64,000 nucleotides of DNA. It comes from DASTHG01 sp035491895. Its GTDB lineage: Bacteria; Gemmatimonadota; Gemmatimonadetes; Gemmatimonadales; GWC2-71-9. Where the stretch lies: contig DATJJY010000060.1 in assembly GCA_035491895.1 (NCBI GenBank), positions 11,744 through 75,743 on the forward strand, in the 5' to 3' direction. The notes beneath the pieces were generated by a model that made no database searches, had not been told where the DNA came from, and worked only from the letters and a program-made list of their open reading frames with translations. Positions within the stretch are counted from its first letter, which is position 1. Every line of letters starts with the position of its first letter. The position numbers were made by a program, and so were the translations under genes. Shown here piece after piece: positions 53,825 to 61,907 of this stretch.

Positions 53825-53861
53825 CTTGCACGCTCGCGGCCGCCTGGGCATTGTCCCTGCG

Positions 53862-54755
53862 ATGCTGTCCATCGTGTTCCTTGGGGGAAGTGAATCCTCG
53901 TTCCCGGCCCTGCGTGCGATAGCGGAACGCCACCGCGTCGTGGCGGTGGTCCGGGGCGGCCGGCCCACGGGAAGGTCCGCGCGGGTTCGCGCCCGGCACT
54001 GGCTGGGGAGCGTGGCCCGTCGCCTCGCGGTCTGGTCGCGCGATCCCCTGGTCGACTTCGCCCGGCGGCAGCGCATCCCGTACTGGGAGGCGCAACCCCA
54101 CGACGCGGCGCTCGGCGCGCGGCTCGCGGCCCTCGCTCCCGACCTGCTCTGCGTGGCCGGGTATCCCTGGTTGCTGGCCCACGAGGTGTACACGATTCCG
54201 CCACTCGGCGCCATCAATCTCCATCCGTCCCTGCTGCCCAGACATCGCGGTCCGGCGCCGCATCTCTGGATCTACCACGCGGACGACCGTGAGACGGGGG
54301 TGACGGTGCATCGCGTGGACGACGGTGCGGATACGGGAGAGATCCTCGCGCAGGAAGCGTTTCCGTTGCCGCGCGGGCTGCCGGTGGCCGAGCTGCGGCA
54401 GCAGTGCGCCCAGCGTGGAGCCGCGCTGCTCGCGCGCACGCTGGACGCGATCGTCGAGCGGCGCGTCGCGAGCCGCCGCCAGGAGGAGTCGCGGGCGACC
54501 GCCGCGCCGCGCGTCCGACCCGGGACTGCGATGGTCGATCATGAGGGATGGGACGTCGAGCACGTGTGGCACTTCCTGGCGGGCCTCTGCCCGCACTGGC
54601 GCGAGCCGCTGCGCGATGACCGGGGCCGCCTGGTCCGCTACGCCCGCGTGATGGGATACGAGCGTCGCACGCACGATGCGCCGGCCGGTCTCGTCCGCAG
54701 GAACCATCGGGATCTGGTGTTGTTCTCGCGCGGGGGGATCGTCCGATTGGCCTGA
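53862..54755 (+). CDS. Formyltransferase (methionyl-tRNA formyltransferase-like)
   Basis: 297 residues from ATG 53862. N-terminal 10-formyl-tetrahydrofolate-binding fold: FLGGSESSFPALRAI, LLCVAGYPWLL, then the catalytic triad Asn119, His121 and Asp157 in INLHPSLLPRHRG and DDGADTG. About 297 residues with a weak C-terminal region. It resembles Fmt/ArnA-N type enzymes that formylate amines. Divergent from the hydroxylase operon (72-base gap). In this locus an amine of the peptide or a sugar are possible acceptors. Confidence 0.9.
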   Translation: MLSIVFLGGSESSFPALRAIAERHRVVAVVRGGRPTGRSARVRARHWLGSVARRLAVWSRDPLVDFARRQRIPYWEAQPHDAALGARLAALAPDLLCVAGYPWLLAHEVYTIPPLGAINLHPSLLPRHRGPAPHLWIYHADDRETGVTVHRVDDGADTGEILAQEAFPLPRGLPVAELRQQCAQRGAALLARTLDAIVERRVASRRQEESRATAAPRVRPGTAMVDHEGWDVEHVWHFLAGLCPHWREPLRDDRGRLVRYARVMGYERRTHDAPAGLVRRNHRDLVLFSRGGIVRLA

Positions 54756-55384
54756 CCCGCGTCCTCGCTCCGCTCGTGTTCGCGCTCTTCGTCGCCGGCG
54801 CCGTCGTGCTCGCCGGGCAGCGGGGTCCGGCCGATCCCGACGAGCGACGCAAGGGCCGCCTCAGCCTGTTCGTGCTGTTCGTCGTCGCGGCGACCTTCGG
54901 TGCGAGCCTGACCCAGCACGACCTGTTTCCGTTCGCGGCTTGGGAGCTGCTTCCTCGGTGGGTTGGCCCCAATTGGACGGCGGGACGTCTGGTCGGCGTC
55001 GACGCGGCGGGCGTCGAGCACCCCATCGATGCGCGGGCGTGGGAGCCGTTCAGCGGCGATGAGCTGCGCACCTGGTTCCAGGTCGTGTTCATTCAGCTCG
55101 ACTCGGCGACCCGGGACAGGATCGCTGCTCACCTATTGGACCAGGCGGAGACGGCGCGCCGCGCCGCGGCGGCAGGGAAGCGCATCGGTCGCTACGATCG
55201 TTTCCTTGGCCCGCTGCGCGCACCATTGACCGTGGTGCATCCACGACTCTGGGCCATTCCCGATTCCGTGCCCCCACCCTTCGTAGCGCTGCGCTATTAC
55301 CGGGACCGCTGGAGCCTCGTGCGCCGGGTACGCGACCCCGACGCTGTGAGCCGGCAGCTGCTCTTCGAGTACCGTCGGCGATGA
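54752..55384 (+). CDS. Small membrane protein paired with HTTM protein
   Basis: About 210 residues if started at CTG 54752 (CTGA overlap with the formyltransferase stop); GTG 54776 gives 202. Two N-terminal hydrophobic segments (VFALFVAGAVVLAG, LSLFVLFVVAATFGASL) then a soluble, Trp/Arg-rich part (DELRTWFQVVFIQLD, FVALRYYRDRWSLVRR). No family recognised. It overlaps the HTTM gene by four bases, so the two products probably form a unit. Confidence 0.7.
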   Translation: MTRVLAPLVFALFVAGAVVLAGQRGPADPDERRKGRLSLFVLFVVAATFGASLTQHDLFPFAAWELLPRWVGPNWTAGRLVGVDAAGVEHPIDARAWEPFSGDELRTWFQVVFIQLDSATRDRIAAHLLDQAETARRAAAAGKRIGRYDRFLGPLRAPLTVVHPRLWAIPDSVPPPFVALRYYRDRWSLVRRVRDPDAVSRQLLFEYRRR

Positions 55385-56331
55385 TCCGGGTGAACGTGTC
55401 TTTCCCGGCTTGGTGGGACCGGTTCTGGTTCACGCCCTGCTCGCCGTTCGGCCTGGCCGCCGCCAGGATCGCATTCGCGTTGTACAGCCTGTGGATTGTG
55501 CTCTCCCGGGACTTTCCAGGCGTCGCCGGCGTGCCCGGCGAGGTGTGGGCGACGGTGACTCCGCAGACGCGGTGGCGCTACCTGATCTTCCCGGGGCATC
55601 CGGCGCTGGAATACGTGCTCGAGGGCGTCGCCGTCGCGGCCCTGGTGGCCGCGGCACTCGGGTGGCGGCCACGCCTCTCGTGTCTCGTGAGCGGGCTCCT
55701 CTTGTATCACTTCGCGCCGTATGAGGCGCTGCTGTGGACCGACTCTCCGTATTTTCGTGGCCTCGACATTCCGATTATCGGTCTGGTGATTCTCTCGGTC
55801 GCTCCCTGCGCCGATGCATGGGCAGTGGGCGCGCGTCGCCGCCCGCACCCGCTCGCCAGTCCGGAGTACCGTTGGCCCCTGGTGCTGCTCCAGCTCCTCG
55901 TGGCCTCACCCTATTTCTTCGCCGGCTACGGAAAGCTGTACTACACGGGGATCCGGTGGGCGTCATGGGAGAACATCCGCAATCACCTGCTCGCCTTCAC
56001 CCAGGACGATTTTTTCACGGTGTACACGCGGCTCGGCAGCTGGGTGGCCGCGCATCCGCTACTCTGCGGGATCATCGGTGCCGGGACGATGCTCTTTGAG
56101 CTGAGCTTCATCCTTTCGGTCTTCTTCCCCCGGCTCAGACGGTTCTATCTCCCCGCCGCACTCGCCTTCCACGCCGGCATCCTCCTGAGCATGAACATCT
56201 ACTGGCTCTACTGGCCGCTCCTCGCGGTGTTGCCCGACTGGGATGCGGTCCGGGAGCGGTGGACCCGGCTCCGGTCCGTCTCCGGCGCCGGAGCGTCGGC
56301 GGGTTCCGCGACCCCGCTCAGTCGAACGTGA
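55381..56331 (+). CDS. HTTM-domain membrane protein
   Basis: 316 residues with several membrane helices and the HTTM/vitamin-K-dependent gamma-carboxylase-like layout: WFTPCSPFGLAAARIAFALYS at the N-terminus, YRWPLVLLQLLVASPYFFAGYGKL and WASWENIRNHLL mid-protein, and LPAALAFHAGIL near the end. HTTM proteins are often encoded next to metalloenzymes or peptide-modification genes; known members carboxylate Glu using vitamin K, but the catalytic status here is untested. The last 14 bases overlap the convergent asparagine-synthetase gene. Confidence 0.88.
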   Translation: MIRVNVSFPAWWDRFWFTPCSPFGLAAARIAFALYSLWIVLSRDFPGVAGVPGEVWATVTPQTRWRYLIFPGHPALEYVLEGVAVAALVAAALGWRPRLSCLVSGLLLYHFAPYEALLWTDSPYFRGLDIPIIGLVILSVAPCADAWAVGARRRPHPLASPEYRWPLVLLQLLVASPYFFAGYGKLYYTGIRWASWENIRNHLLAFTQDDFFTVYTRLGSWVAAHPLLCGIIGAGTMLFELSFILSVFFPRLRRFYLPAALAFHAGILLSMNIYWLYWPLLAVLPDWDAVRERWTRLRSVSGAGASAGSATPLSRT

Positions 56332-58282
56332 CGTCGAAGCGCTCGGCCCACAGAGCGAGCGCGGCGAGTTGCCAGATCCGGAACGGATTCGCCATGGGGT
56401 TCCTTGGATTGGTGAGCAGCTCCTGGACTCCCCGGGGATCCACGGCGGGGATGCGCCCCACGGCATCCAGCAGTTCGGGGATCCGCGGCGTACGCGGAAT
56501 CCAGGAGTGCATCGGCACCGAGAAGCCTACTTTCTCACGACGATCGAGCACCGCGTCCGGGACCAGCCCGCGCATCGCCGCCCGGAAGACCGCTTTCGAC
56601 GTGCCGTCCTGCGCGATGAGGTACGACTCCGGGAGGGCGAGGAGAAACTCCGCCAGCGCCGTCGTCAGGAACGGGAGTCGACATTCCACCGAGAACGCCA
56701 TCGAGTTGCGATCCTCGTATCGCAGCAACGCCGGTAGCGTCCGCTCGGTCAGCCCGAGCCAAAGCGCTTCCCGCAACACCCGCCGGCTGGTGGAGCCAGC
56801 CCACACGGGCGGCTTGAGCTCGATGCCATGGCTCCGGCACCACGCGGCGTTGATCCACGAGCGCTGCGGACGGCCCAGCAGCCGGGTTGCGGCTTCCGCC
56901 CAGCGGCGCGGGGGGCACAGGGCGAGGCCCACGAGCATCGTGCGGCGCGCGGTCGGGTCGAAGGGCAGTCGGAGCGGCGCTATCCGGCGAGCCAAACGAT
57001 AGGCGCTCCACCACCGACCAGCCTTCAACATCGAAGCGATTCGGGCGGCCCACATGCCGCGATAGCCGCCCAGCAGTTCATCGGCGCCCTGTCCGTTCAG
57101 AATCACTCGCGTCCCGGTTTCGCTCGCCAGCCGGTAGAGCCGACGCTGCGCGTACACCGCGATCGATCCGAACGGCTCGTCTTGCGACTCGGCCAACGAT
57201 TGGAAACCGTCACCCCACTCCGCCAGCCCGATGCGGAGCTTGTGGGAAACGGTGTTCGCTCCCGCGGCCACGGTGTCGATCCACGGCTCTTCGCTCACCG
57301 CGCCCTCGTCGCCCACGTAGCTGAAGGTGTGCAGCTCCAGCGCCGATCCCGCCACGTGGCGCATCGCCAGCACGATGGCCGACGAATCGATCCCCCCCGA
57401 CAACAGAGTGCCCACGCGGACGTCGCTGCGCAGGTGGAGCCGGATGCCGTCCACGAACAGGTCGCGCAGCCTGGTCGCGGCCTCGGCGAACGAGAGGTCG
57501 AGTTTCCCGTCCAGCGCCGGTCTCCAGTAGCGGACCGGCTCGAGCATCTCGGGTCGATCGAGATCGATCACCGCGTAGTGCGCGGCGGGGAGGCTCTGGA
57601 TGGCGGAGAGCAGCGTGCCTGCTCCGTGATCGGTCTGGCCCATGGCGAGGTAGTCGTAGAGTCGCTGCGGGTCGACGCGGCGATGGCGCGCGAATGGGAG
57701 CAGCGCGGCGATCGTCGAAGCGAACACCAATCCTGCCTCCCCACGGGTGTAGTAGAGCGGCTTCATCCCGAATGGATCGCGCGCCAGGAACAGGCGCCGA
57801 GCGTGCGTGTCGAGTATGGCAAACGCGAACATCCCGACGAGGCGGGGCAGGCAGTCGCGGCCCCATACCGCGAACGCGGTTAGCAGCACTTCGGTGTCGG
57901 ACCGTGAGCGGAAGCGGTGCCCGTGCGATTCCAGCTCGGCGCGCAGCTCGAGGTAGTTGTAGATCTCGCCGTTGAGCACGAGGACGTAGCGTCCGTCGGG
58001 CGTCGCCATCGGTTGGTGGGCCGCCGGCGTGAGGTCGATGATTGCCAGTCGACGGTGGCCCAGTACCACCGTCGCCGTAGGGGGGGCCGCGGCCGGCGGG
58101 TCCGGGAGTCGTACGGCCCGGCCGTCCTCGTCGACCAGCTCCGCACGCCCCTCCATCGGCGAAAAGACGAGAAATCCGCTGCCGTCTGGCCCGCGGTTTG
58201 CGAGCCGCGCGAGCGCCGGGCGCACCGCCGCAAGAAGCGCGGCGCTCGGCGCATGGCTCACATACCCGACGATCCCGCACAC
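56318..58282 (-). CDS. Asparagine synthetase paralogue 2, glutamine-hydrolysing
   Basis: 654 residues starting at MCGIVGYVS. Glutaminase site complete (Cys2, RLAIIDLTPAAHQPM, LNGEIYNY, RSDTEVLL). Synthetase half with LLSGGIDSSAI, EEPWIDTV, LNGQGADELLGGY and DRREKVGFSVPM. It shares a large share of visible wording with paralogues 1 and 3, which argues for duplication within the locus. 21 bases after paralogue 3 in the same direction; convergent with the HTTM gene. Confidence 0.92.
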   Translation of the reverse strand: MCGIVGYVSHAPSAALLAAVRPALARLANRGPDGSGFLVFSPMEGRAELVDEDGRAVRLPDPPAAAPPTATVVLGHRRLAIIDLTPAAHQPMATPDGRYVLVLNGEIYNYLELRAELESHGHRFRSRSDTEVLLTAFAVWGRDCLPRLVGMFAFAILDTHARRLFLARDPFGMKPLYYTRGEAGLVFASTIAALLPFARHRRVDPQRLYDYLAMGQTDHGAGTLLSAIQSLPAAHYAVIDLDRPEMLEPVRYWRPALDGKLDLSFAEAATRLRDLFVDGIRLHLRSDVRVGTLLSGGIDSSAIVLAMRHVAGSALELHTFSYVGDEGAVSEEPWIDTVAAGANTVSHKLRIGLAEWGDGFQSLAESQDEPFGSIAVYAQRRLYRLASETGTRVILNGQGADELLGGYRGMWAARIASMLKAGRWWSAYRLARRIAPLRLPFDPTARRTMLVGLALCPPRRWAEAATRLLGRPQRSWINAAWCRSHGIELKPPVWAGSTSRRVLREALWLGLTERTLPALLRYEDRNSMAFSVECRLPFLTTALAEFLLALPESYLIAQDGTSKAVFRAAMRGLVPDAVLDRREKVGFSVPMHSWIPRTPRIPELLDAVGRIPAVDPRGVQELLTNPRNPMANPFRIWQLAALALWAERFDVTFD

Positions 58283-58303
58283 GGTCTGGCCGTATGGTGG
58301 CGG

Positions 58304-60070
58304 TTACGCGAACGTCACGTTGAAGCGCCGAGCCCAGGCGGCCAGTCCGACCAGTCGCCAGACGACGAAGCTCTCGCGCAGGGGCAGTGGTCGCCCCGTG
58401 CGGATGGCGGCAAGCAGGGGAGCGACTCCGCGGGGATCGACGGCCGGAATCTGTTGCGCGGCGTCCAACAGATCCGCCACCGCCGGCAACCGTTGGGTCC
58501 ACGCCTGGATCGGGACCGAGAAGCCGATTTTGTCGCGACGGTCGAGCACCGCGTCCGGGACGAGGCCGCGCAGGGCCGCCCGCAGCACAGCCTTCCCCCG
58601 CCCGTCGTCCGCAATGAGATAGGCTTCGGGGAGGGACAGCACGAACTCGGCGAGCGCCGGCGTGAGGAAGGGAAAGCGGGCGCTCATGCCGGCCGTCCCG
58701 GCGTTGCGATCCTCATATCGCAGCACGGCGGGTAAGGCACGGCGCACCGCGCGCCACAGCAAACCGCGGAGCATGCGCGGTCCGGAGTCGCCGATCCACC
58801 ACGGTGGAGCGGGAGCCGCCCCTCGATCGCGGAGCCAGGCCCAGTTCGTCCAGGGGCGGCGCCGACGTTGCGACACGCCGGCGGCGATGGTCGACAGGCG
58901 TTCGGGCAATGCCATGGCGGCTGCCCGCGCGAGTGTGGGCCAGACCCGCGGGCCGCGCCTGGCGAGCCGACCCGCTGCGATCCAGCTCCCTCGCCGCAGC
59001 AGCGACGCGAGACGAGCCGACAGATGGCCGCCCAGCAGCTCGTCGGCGCCACCGCCTCCCAGGAGAACGTTCTCTCCGGCGGCCGCCGCCGCCCGGTACA
59101 GACGGTGCTGAGCGGACACGGCGATCGTGCCGAAGGGCTCCCCCTGGAGCTCGACCAGATCCTCGAAGTCGGCGGTCCATTCGTCGGGGTGGAATCGCAG
59201 TTTATGAGGGACGGCGCCTGCCGCCTGGTTGATGATGTCGATCCAGGGCTCTTCGCTGACCGCTCCATCCTCGCCGATATAGCTGAAGGTATGAATCTCC
59301 GCGGCGGGTCCGAGATGATGACGTAGCATCATCACGATCGCCGATGTGTCGGTTCCGCCGGAGAGCGTCGCACCGGCGCGCCCGACCTGCGATCGCCTTA
59401 CGCTCTCATCGAACAGCTCCCGACAGCGGGCGGCCGCCATCGGGAACGAGAGACCGACCTCGTCAGTCAGGGTCGGCAGCCAGAATGCGGTGGGCTCCGG
59501 GACTTCGGGGCGGGCCAAATCCAGCGTCACGTAGTGCCCCGGGGGCACGGCTCGAATCCCGGCGAACAGCGTATGACGGCTGTGGTCGGTGAGCCCATCG
59601 ACGAGAAAGTCGCGGAGCGCCTGCGGGTCGACCGCGCGGGTCGGCAGTCCAGGAAGGAGCACGCCGATCGTAGAGCCAAACGCCAGAGTTTCCCCGTGAT
59701 GTGCATGGAACAGCGATTTCACGCCGAAGTGGTCGCGTGCGAGGGTGAGGCGGCCGGCGGAGCTGTCGAGCACCGCGCATGCGAACGAGCCGATCAATCG
59801 AGGGAAGCATGCGGGTCCCCAGGCGAGAAATGCGGCAAGCAGGATGTCGGCGTCAGGGGCCTGAGCGTGGAGCTCTACACCCAGCTCGCGAGCGTTCAAG
59901 ATCTCCCCGTCCAGGACGAGCATACGCCGTCCATCGGCGCTCACGGCGCGCCGGGGTCCTTCGAGGGTCGCGGCGCCGTTCGTGATCGTGACGCGAAGCC
60001 GCGTCACCGGGGTCCGGGGAACATTCGCGTGTTGCGAGCCGAGCGCGAGTTCGTGCACATTGGAATCCAT
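58304..60070 (-). CDS. Asparagine synthetase paralogue 3, glutaminase-dead
   Basis: 588 residues from ATG 60070. The MCGI start and the following glutaminase strands are gone; the first recognisable piece is RLRVTITNGAATLEG, the asparagine of NGEIYNY has become DGEILNA, and RSDTEV is APDADI. The synthetase half is kept: TLSGGTDTSAIV, EEPWIDII, LLGGGGADELLGG, DRRDKIGFSVPI. Lasso cyclases of the McjC type also have a degenerate, Cys-less N-terminus, so this copy is the best cyclase or ligase candidate. Its ATG overlaps that of the small plus-strand gene at 60069. Confidence 0.88.
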   Translation of the reverse strand: MDSNVHELALGSQHANVPRTPVTRLRVTITNGAATLEGPRRAVSADGRRMLVLDGEILNARELGVELHAQAPDADILLAAFLAWGPACFPRLIGSFACAVLDSSAGRLTLARDHFGVKSLFHAHHGETLAFGSTIGVLLPGLPTRAVDPQALRDFLVDGLTDHSRHTLFAGIRAVPPGHYVTLDLARPEVPEPTAFWLPTLTDEVGLSFPMAAARCRELFDESVRRSQVGRAGATLSGGTDTSAIVMMLRHHLGPAAEIHTFSYIGEDGAVSEEPWIDIINQAAGAVPHKLRFHPDEWTADFEDLVELQGEPFGTIAVSAQHRLYRAAAAAGENVLLGGGGADELLGGHLSARLASLLRRGSWIAAGRLARRGPRVWPTLARAAAMALPERLSTIAAGVSQRRRRPWTNWAWLRDRGAAPAPPWWIGDSGPRMLRGLLWRAVRRALPAVLRYEDRNAGTAGMSARFPFLTPALAEFVLSLPEAYLIADDGRGKAVLRAALRGLVPDAVLDRRDKIGFSVPIQAWTQRLPAVADLLDAAQQIPAVDPRGVAPLLAAIRTGRPLPLRESFVVWRLVGLAAWARRFNVTFA

Positions 60071-60266
60071 GCTCGAACCTTCACCACCCGGGCCGCAGCC
60101 CCTTGATTGGATCGACGAGCTCACCGACGAGCAATGTATGGAGGTCTTCTGGCTCTACGTCGATCCACCCGAGCCGTTTCTGCAACGGTACCCCCCCGCG
60201 CTGCTCGGTCAGGCGCTCCGCTTTGCCCTGCGCGCCGTCGCCAGTGCTCGAGGACAGCGGCCATGA
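60069..60266 (+). CDS. Small hypothetical protein
   Basis: 65 residues. Composition is protein-like (LDWIDELTDEQCMEVFWLY, RYPPALLGQALRFALRAVA), with acidic start and basic end, but no family recognised. The start codon shares bases with the start of asparagine-synthetase paralogue 3 on the other strand (CATG), so use of both starts is uncertain. After it, 60267-60342 is the likely promoter/leader region of comM. Confidence 0.45.
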   Translation: MLEPSPPGPQPLDWIDELTDEQCMEVFWLYVDPPEPFLQRYPPALLGQALRFALRAVASARGQRP

Positions 60267-60342
60267 AGGGATATTCTAACGCGTAACTTCGCGACTGTCG
60301 GCAACAGTTCGATACAGTAGTTAGAGGTGCGCGAGAGCATCC

Positions 60343-61881
60343 TTGTGGGTGCTCGCGCGCGTCCGCTCCGCCGCCGTCCTCGGCATCGACGCCTACCTGG
60401 TTGATGTCGAGACCGACATCGCCAACGGCCTTCCCACCTTCGCCACCGTCGGGCTCCCTCACGGGGCCGTGCGGGAGGGACGCGAGCGCGTCTACGCCGC
60501 GATTGCCAACACCGGCTACACGTTCCCCTTGAAGCGCATCACCGTGAACCTCGCCCCGGCGGACGTCCGCAAAGAGGGCTCGGCGTTCGACCTGCCTATC
60601 GCCGTGGGGATCCTCGCCGCCACGGAGCAGATCGGCACCGGGCGGCTCGGCCAGGTGGTCGTCCTGGGCGAGCTTGGGCTCGAAGGCGCGATCCGCCCCG
60701 TGCGGGGCGCCCTCCCGGTGGCCCTGGCGGCTCGCGCGGCCGGCGCCGCGGCGCTTGTCCTCCCGAAGGAGAACCTGCCGGAGGCCGGCGTCGTCTCCGG
60801 TCTCAGGGTACTCGGCGCGAGCGGCCTCGCCGAGCTGGCGGATTTTCTCGACGGCAAAGTCGACCTCCCCGCCGCCGACGTCGATCTCTCGAGTCTCTTC
60901 GCGGAGCGCGCGCGGGAAGACGTCGACTTCGCCGAGGTCAAAGGCCAGCCGCACGCCAAGCGGGCGCTGGAAGTGGCCGCAGCGGGATCGCACAACCTGC
61001 TGATGGTCGGTCCTCCAGGATCGGGAAAGACGATGCTGGCGCGGCGCTTGCCCACGATCCTCCCGCGCATGAGTCTGGAGGAGGCGCTCGAGACGACGAA
61101 GATCCATTCGGTCGCCGGCGTCCTCGCGTTGGGGGAATCGTTGGTGGCTCGGCGGCCGTTCCGCTCACCGCATCACACGATCTCCGATGCCGGCCTGATC
61201 GGGGGCGGGTCGTATCCGCGTCCCGGGGAGGTGAGTCTCGCCCACGGCGGCGTGCTGTTTCTCGACGAGCTGCCGGAATTCCGCAAGAACGTGCTGGAGG
61301 TGCTGCGGCAGCCGCTCGAGGACGGCACGGTGACGATCGCCCGCGCGTCGATGAGCCTGACCTACCCCGCGCGCTTCATGCTCGCCGCTGCGATGAACCC
61401 CTGTCCCTGCGGCTGGTTCGGCGATCCGCAACACACCTGCTCGTGTGGGACGCTGCGCGTGCAGCAGTATCTCGCCCGGGTCTCGGGGCCATTACTCGAT
61501 CGGATCGATCTCCACCTCGAGGTGCCGGCGGTCGCCTACCAGGCACTGGCCGAGCGTTATGCGGGGGAGTCGAGCGAGGCGATCCGGGAGCGCGTCGATC
61601 GGGCGCGCCTGGTGCAGCGGGAGCGGTTCGCGAGGCGGCCGGGGATCTACGCCAACGCGCACATGGCGCCGCGCGACATCCGGGCGTTCTGCCGCGTGTC
61701 GGAGGGCGCCGACGCGCTGTTACGCACCGCGATCAACCGCCTCGGGCTCTCGGCGCGCGGCTATCACCGGGTGCTCAAAATCGCCCGCACCGTGGCCGAT
61801 CTGGACGAGAAGCCGGAGCTCGAGCCGAAGCACGTCAGCGAGGCGATCCAGTACCGCAGTCTAGATCGCCGGGGAGTCTGA
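60343..61881 (+). CDS. comM: YifB/ComM-family AAA+ ATPase (Mg-chelatase-like)
   Basis: 512 residues from TTG 60343 (GTG 60349 also possible). N-terminal ChlI-type domain begins ARVRSAAVLGIDAYLVDVETDI. AAA+ core: Walker A GPPGSGKT near residue 224 and Walker B GGVLFLDELPEF near 303. A C-terminal domain carries a Cys cluster (CPCGWFGDPQHTCSCG) typical of ComM. ComM helicase activity supports integration of DNA taken up in natural transformation. Convergent with the right-end lipoprotein gene. Confidence 0.95.
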   Translation: MWVLARVRSAAVLGIDAYLVDVETDIANGLPTFATVGLPHGAVREGRERVYAAIANTGYTFPLKRITVNLAPADVRKEGSAFDLPIAVGILAATEQIGTGRLGQVVVLGELGLEGAIRPVRGALPVALAARAAGAAALVLPKENLPEAGVVSGLRVLGASGLAELADFLDGKVDLPAADVDLSSLFAERAREDVDFAEVKGQPHAKRALEVAAAGSHNLLMVGPPGSGKTMLARRLPTILPRMSLEEALETTKIHSVAGVLALGESLVARRPFRSPHHTISDAGLIGGGSYPRPGEVSLAHGGVLFLDELPEFRKNVLEVLRQPLEDGTVTIARASMSLTYPARFMLAAAMNPCPCGWFGDPQHTCSCGTLRVQQYLARVSGPLLDRIDLHLEVPAVAYQALAERYAGESSEAIRERVDRARLVQRERFARRPGIYANAHMAPRDIRAFCRVSEGADALLRTAINRLGLSARGYHRVLKIARTVADLDEKPELEPKHVSEAIQYRSLDRRGV

Positions 61882-61907
61882 AGCGCGATTCGTTGGGCAG
61901 CCTTGCC

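Larger units (their letters stand above)
45572..60070. other. RiPP-like biosynthetic locus
   Basis: A block with all the signs of one peptide-modification system. The minus-strand operon 53789 to 45572 holds hydroxylase, PqqD-type protein, precursor, HprK-like kinase, three helical/ferritin-like proteins, S26 peptidase, asparagine synthetase and nucleotidyltransferase; nearly every junction overlaps or is under 10 bases. The plus-strand unit 53862-56331 has formyltransferase, small membrane protein and HTTM protein. Two more asparagine-synthetase paralogues occupy 56318-60070. Lasso-peptide operons share PqqD-type B1, AsnB-type C, kinase and nucleotidyltransferase. The transglutaminase-like B2 protease and an ABC exporter are missing. 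Locus limits are my judgement. Confidence 0.7.

Noticed and set aside
45572..60070. Plain lasso-peptide cluster
   Set aside because: No B2 transglutaminase-like protease and no ABC exporter were found, and the core lacks an acidic acceptor; only the leader, PqqD-type, kinase and AsnB parts fit.
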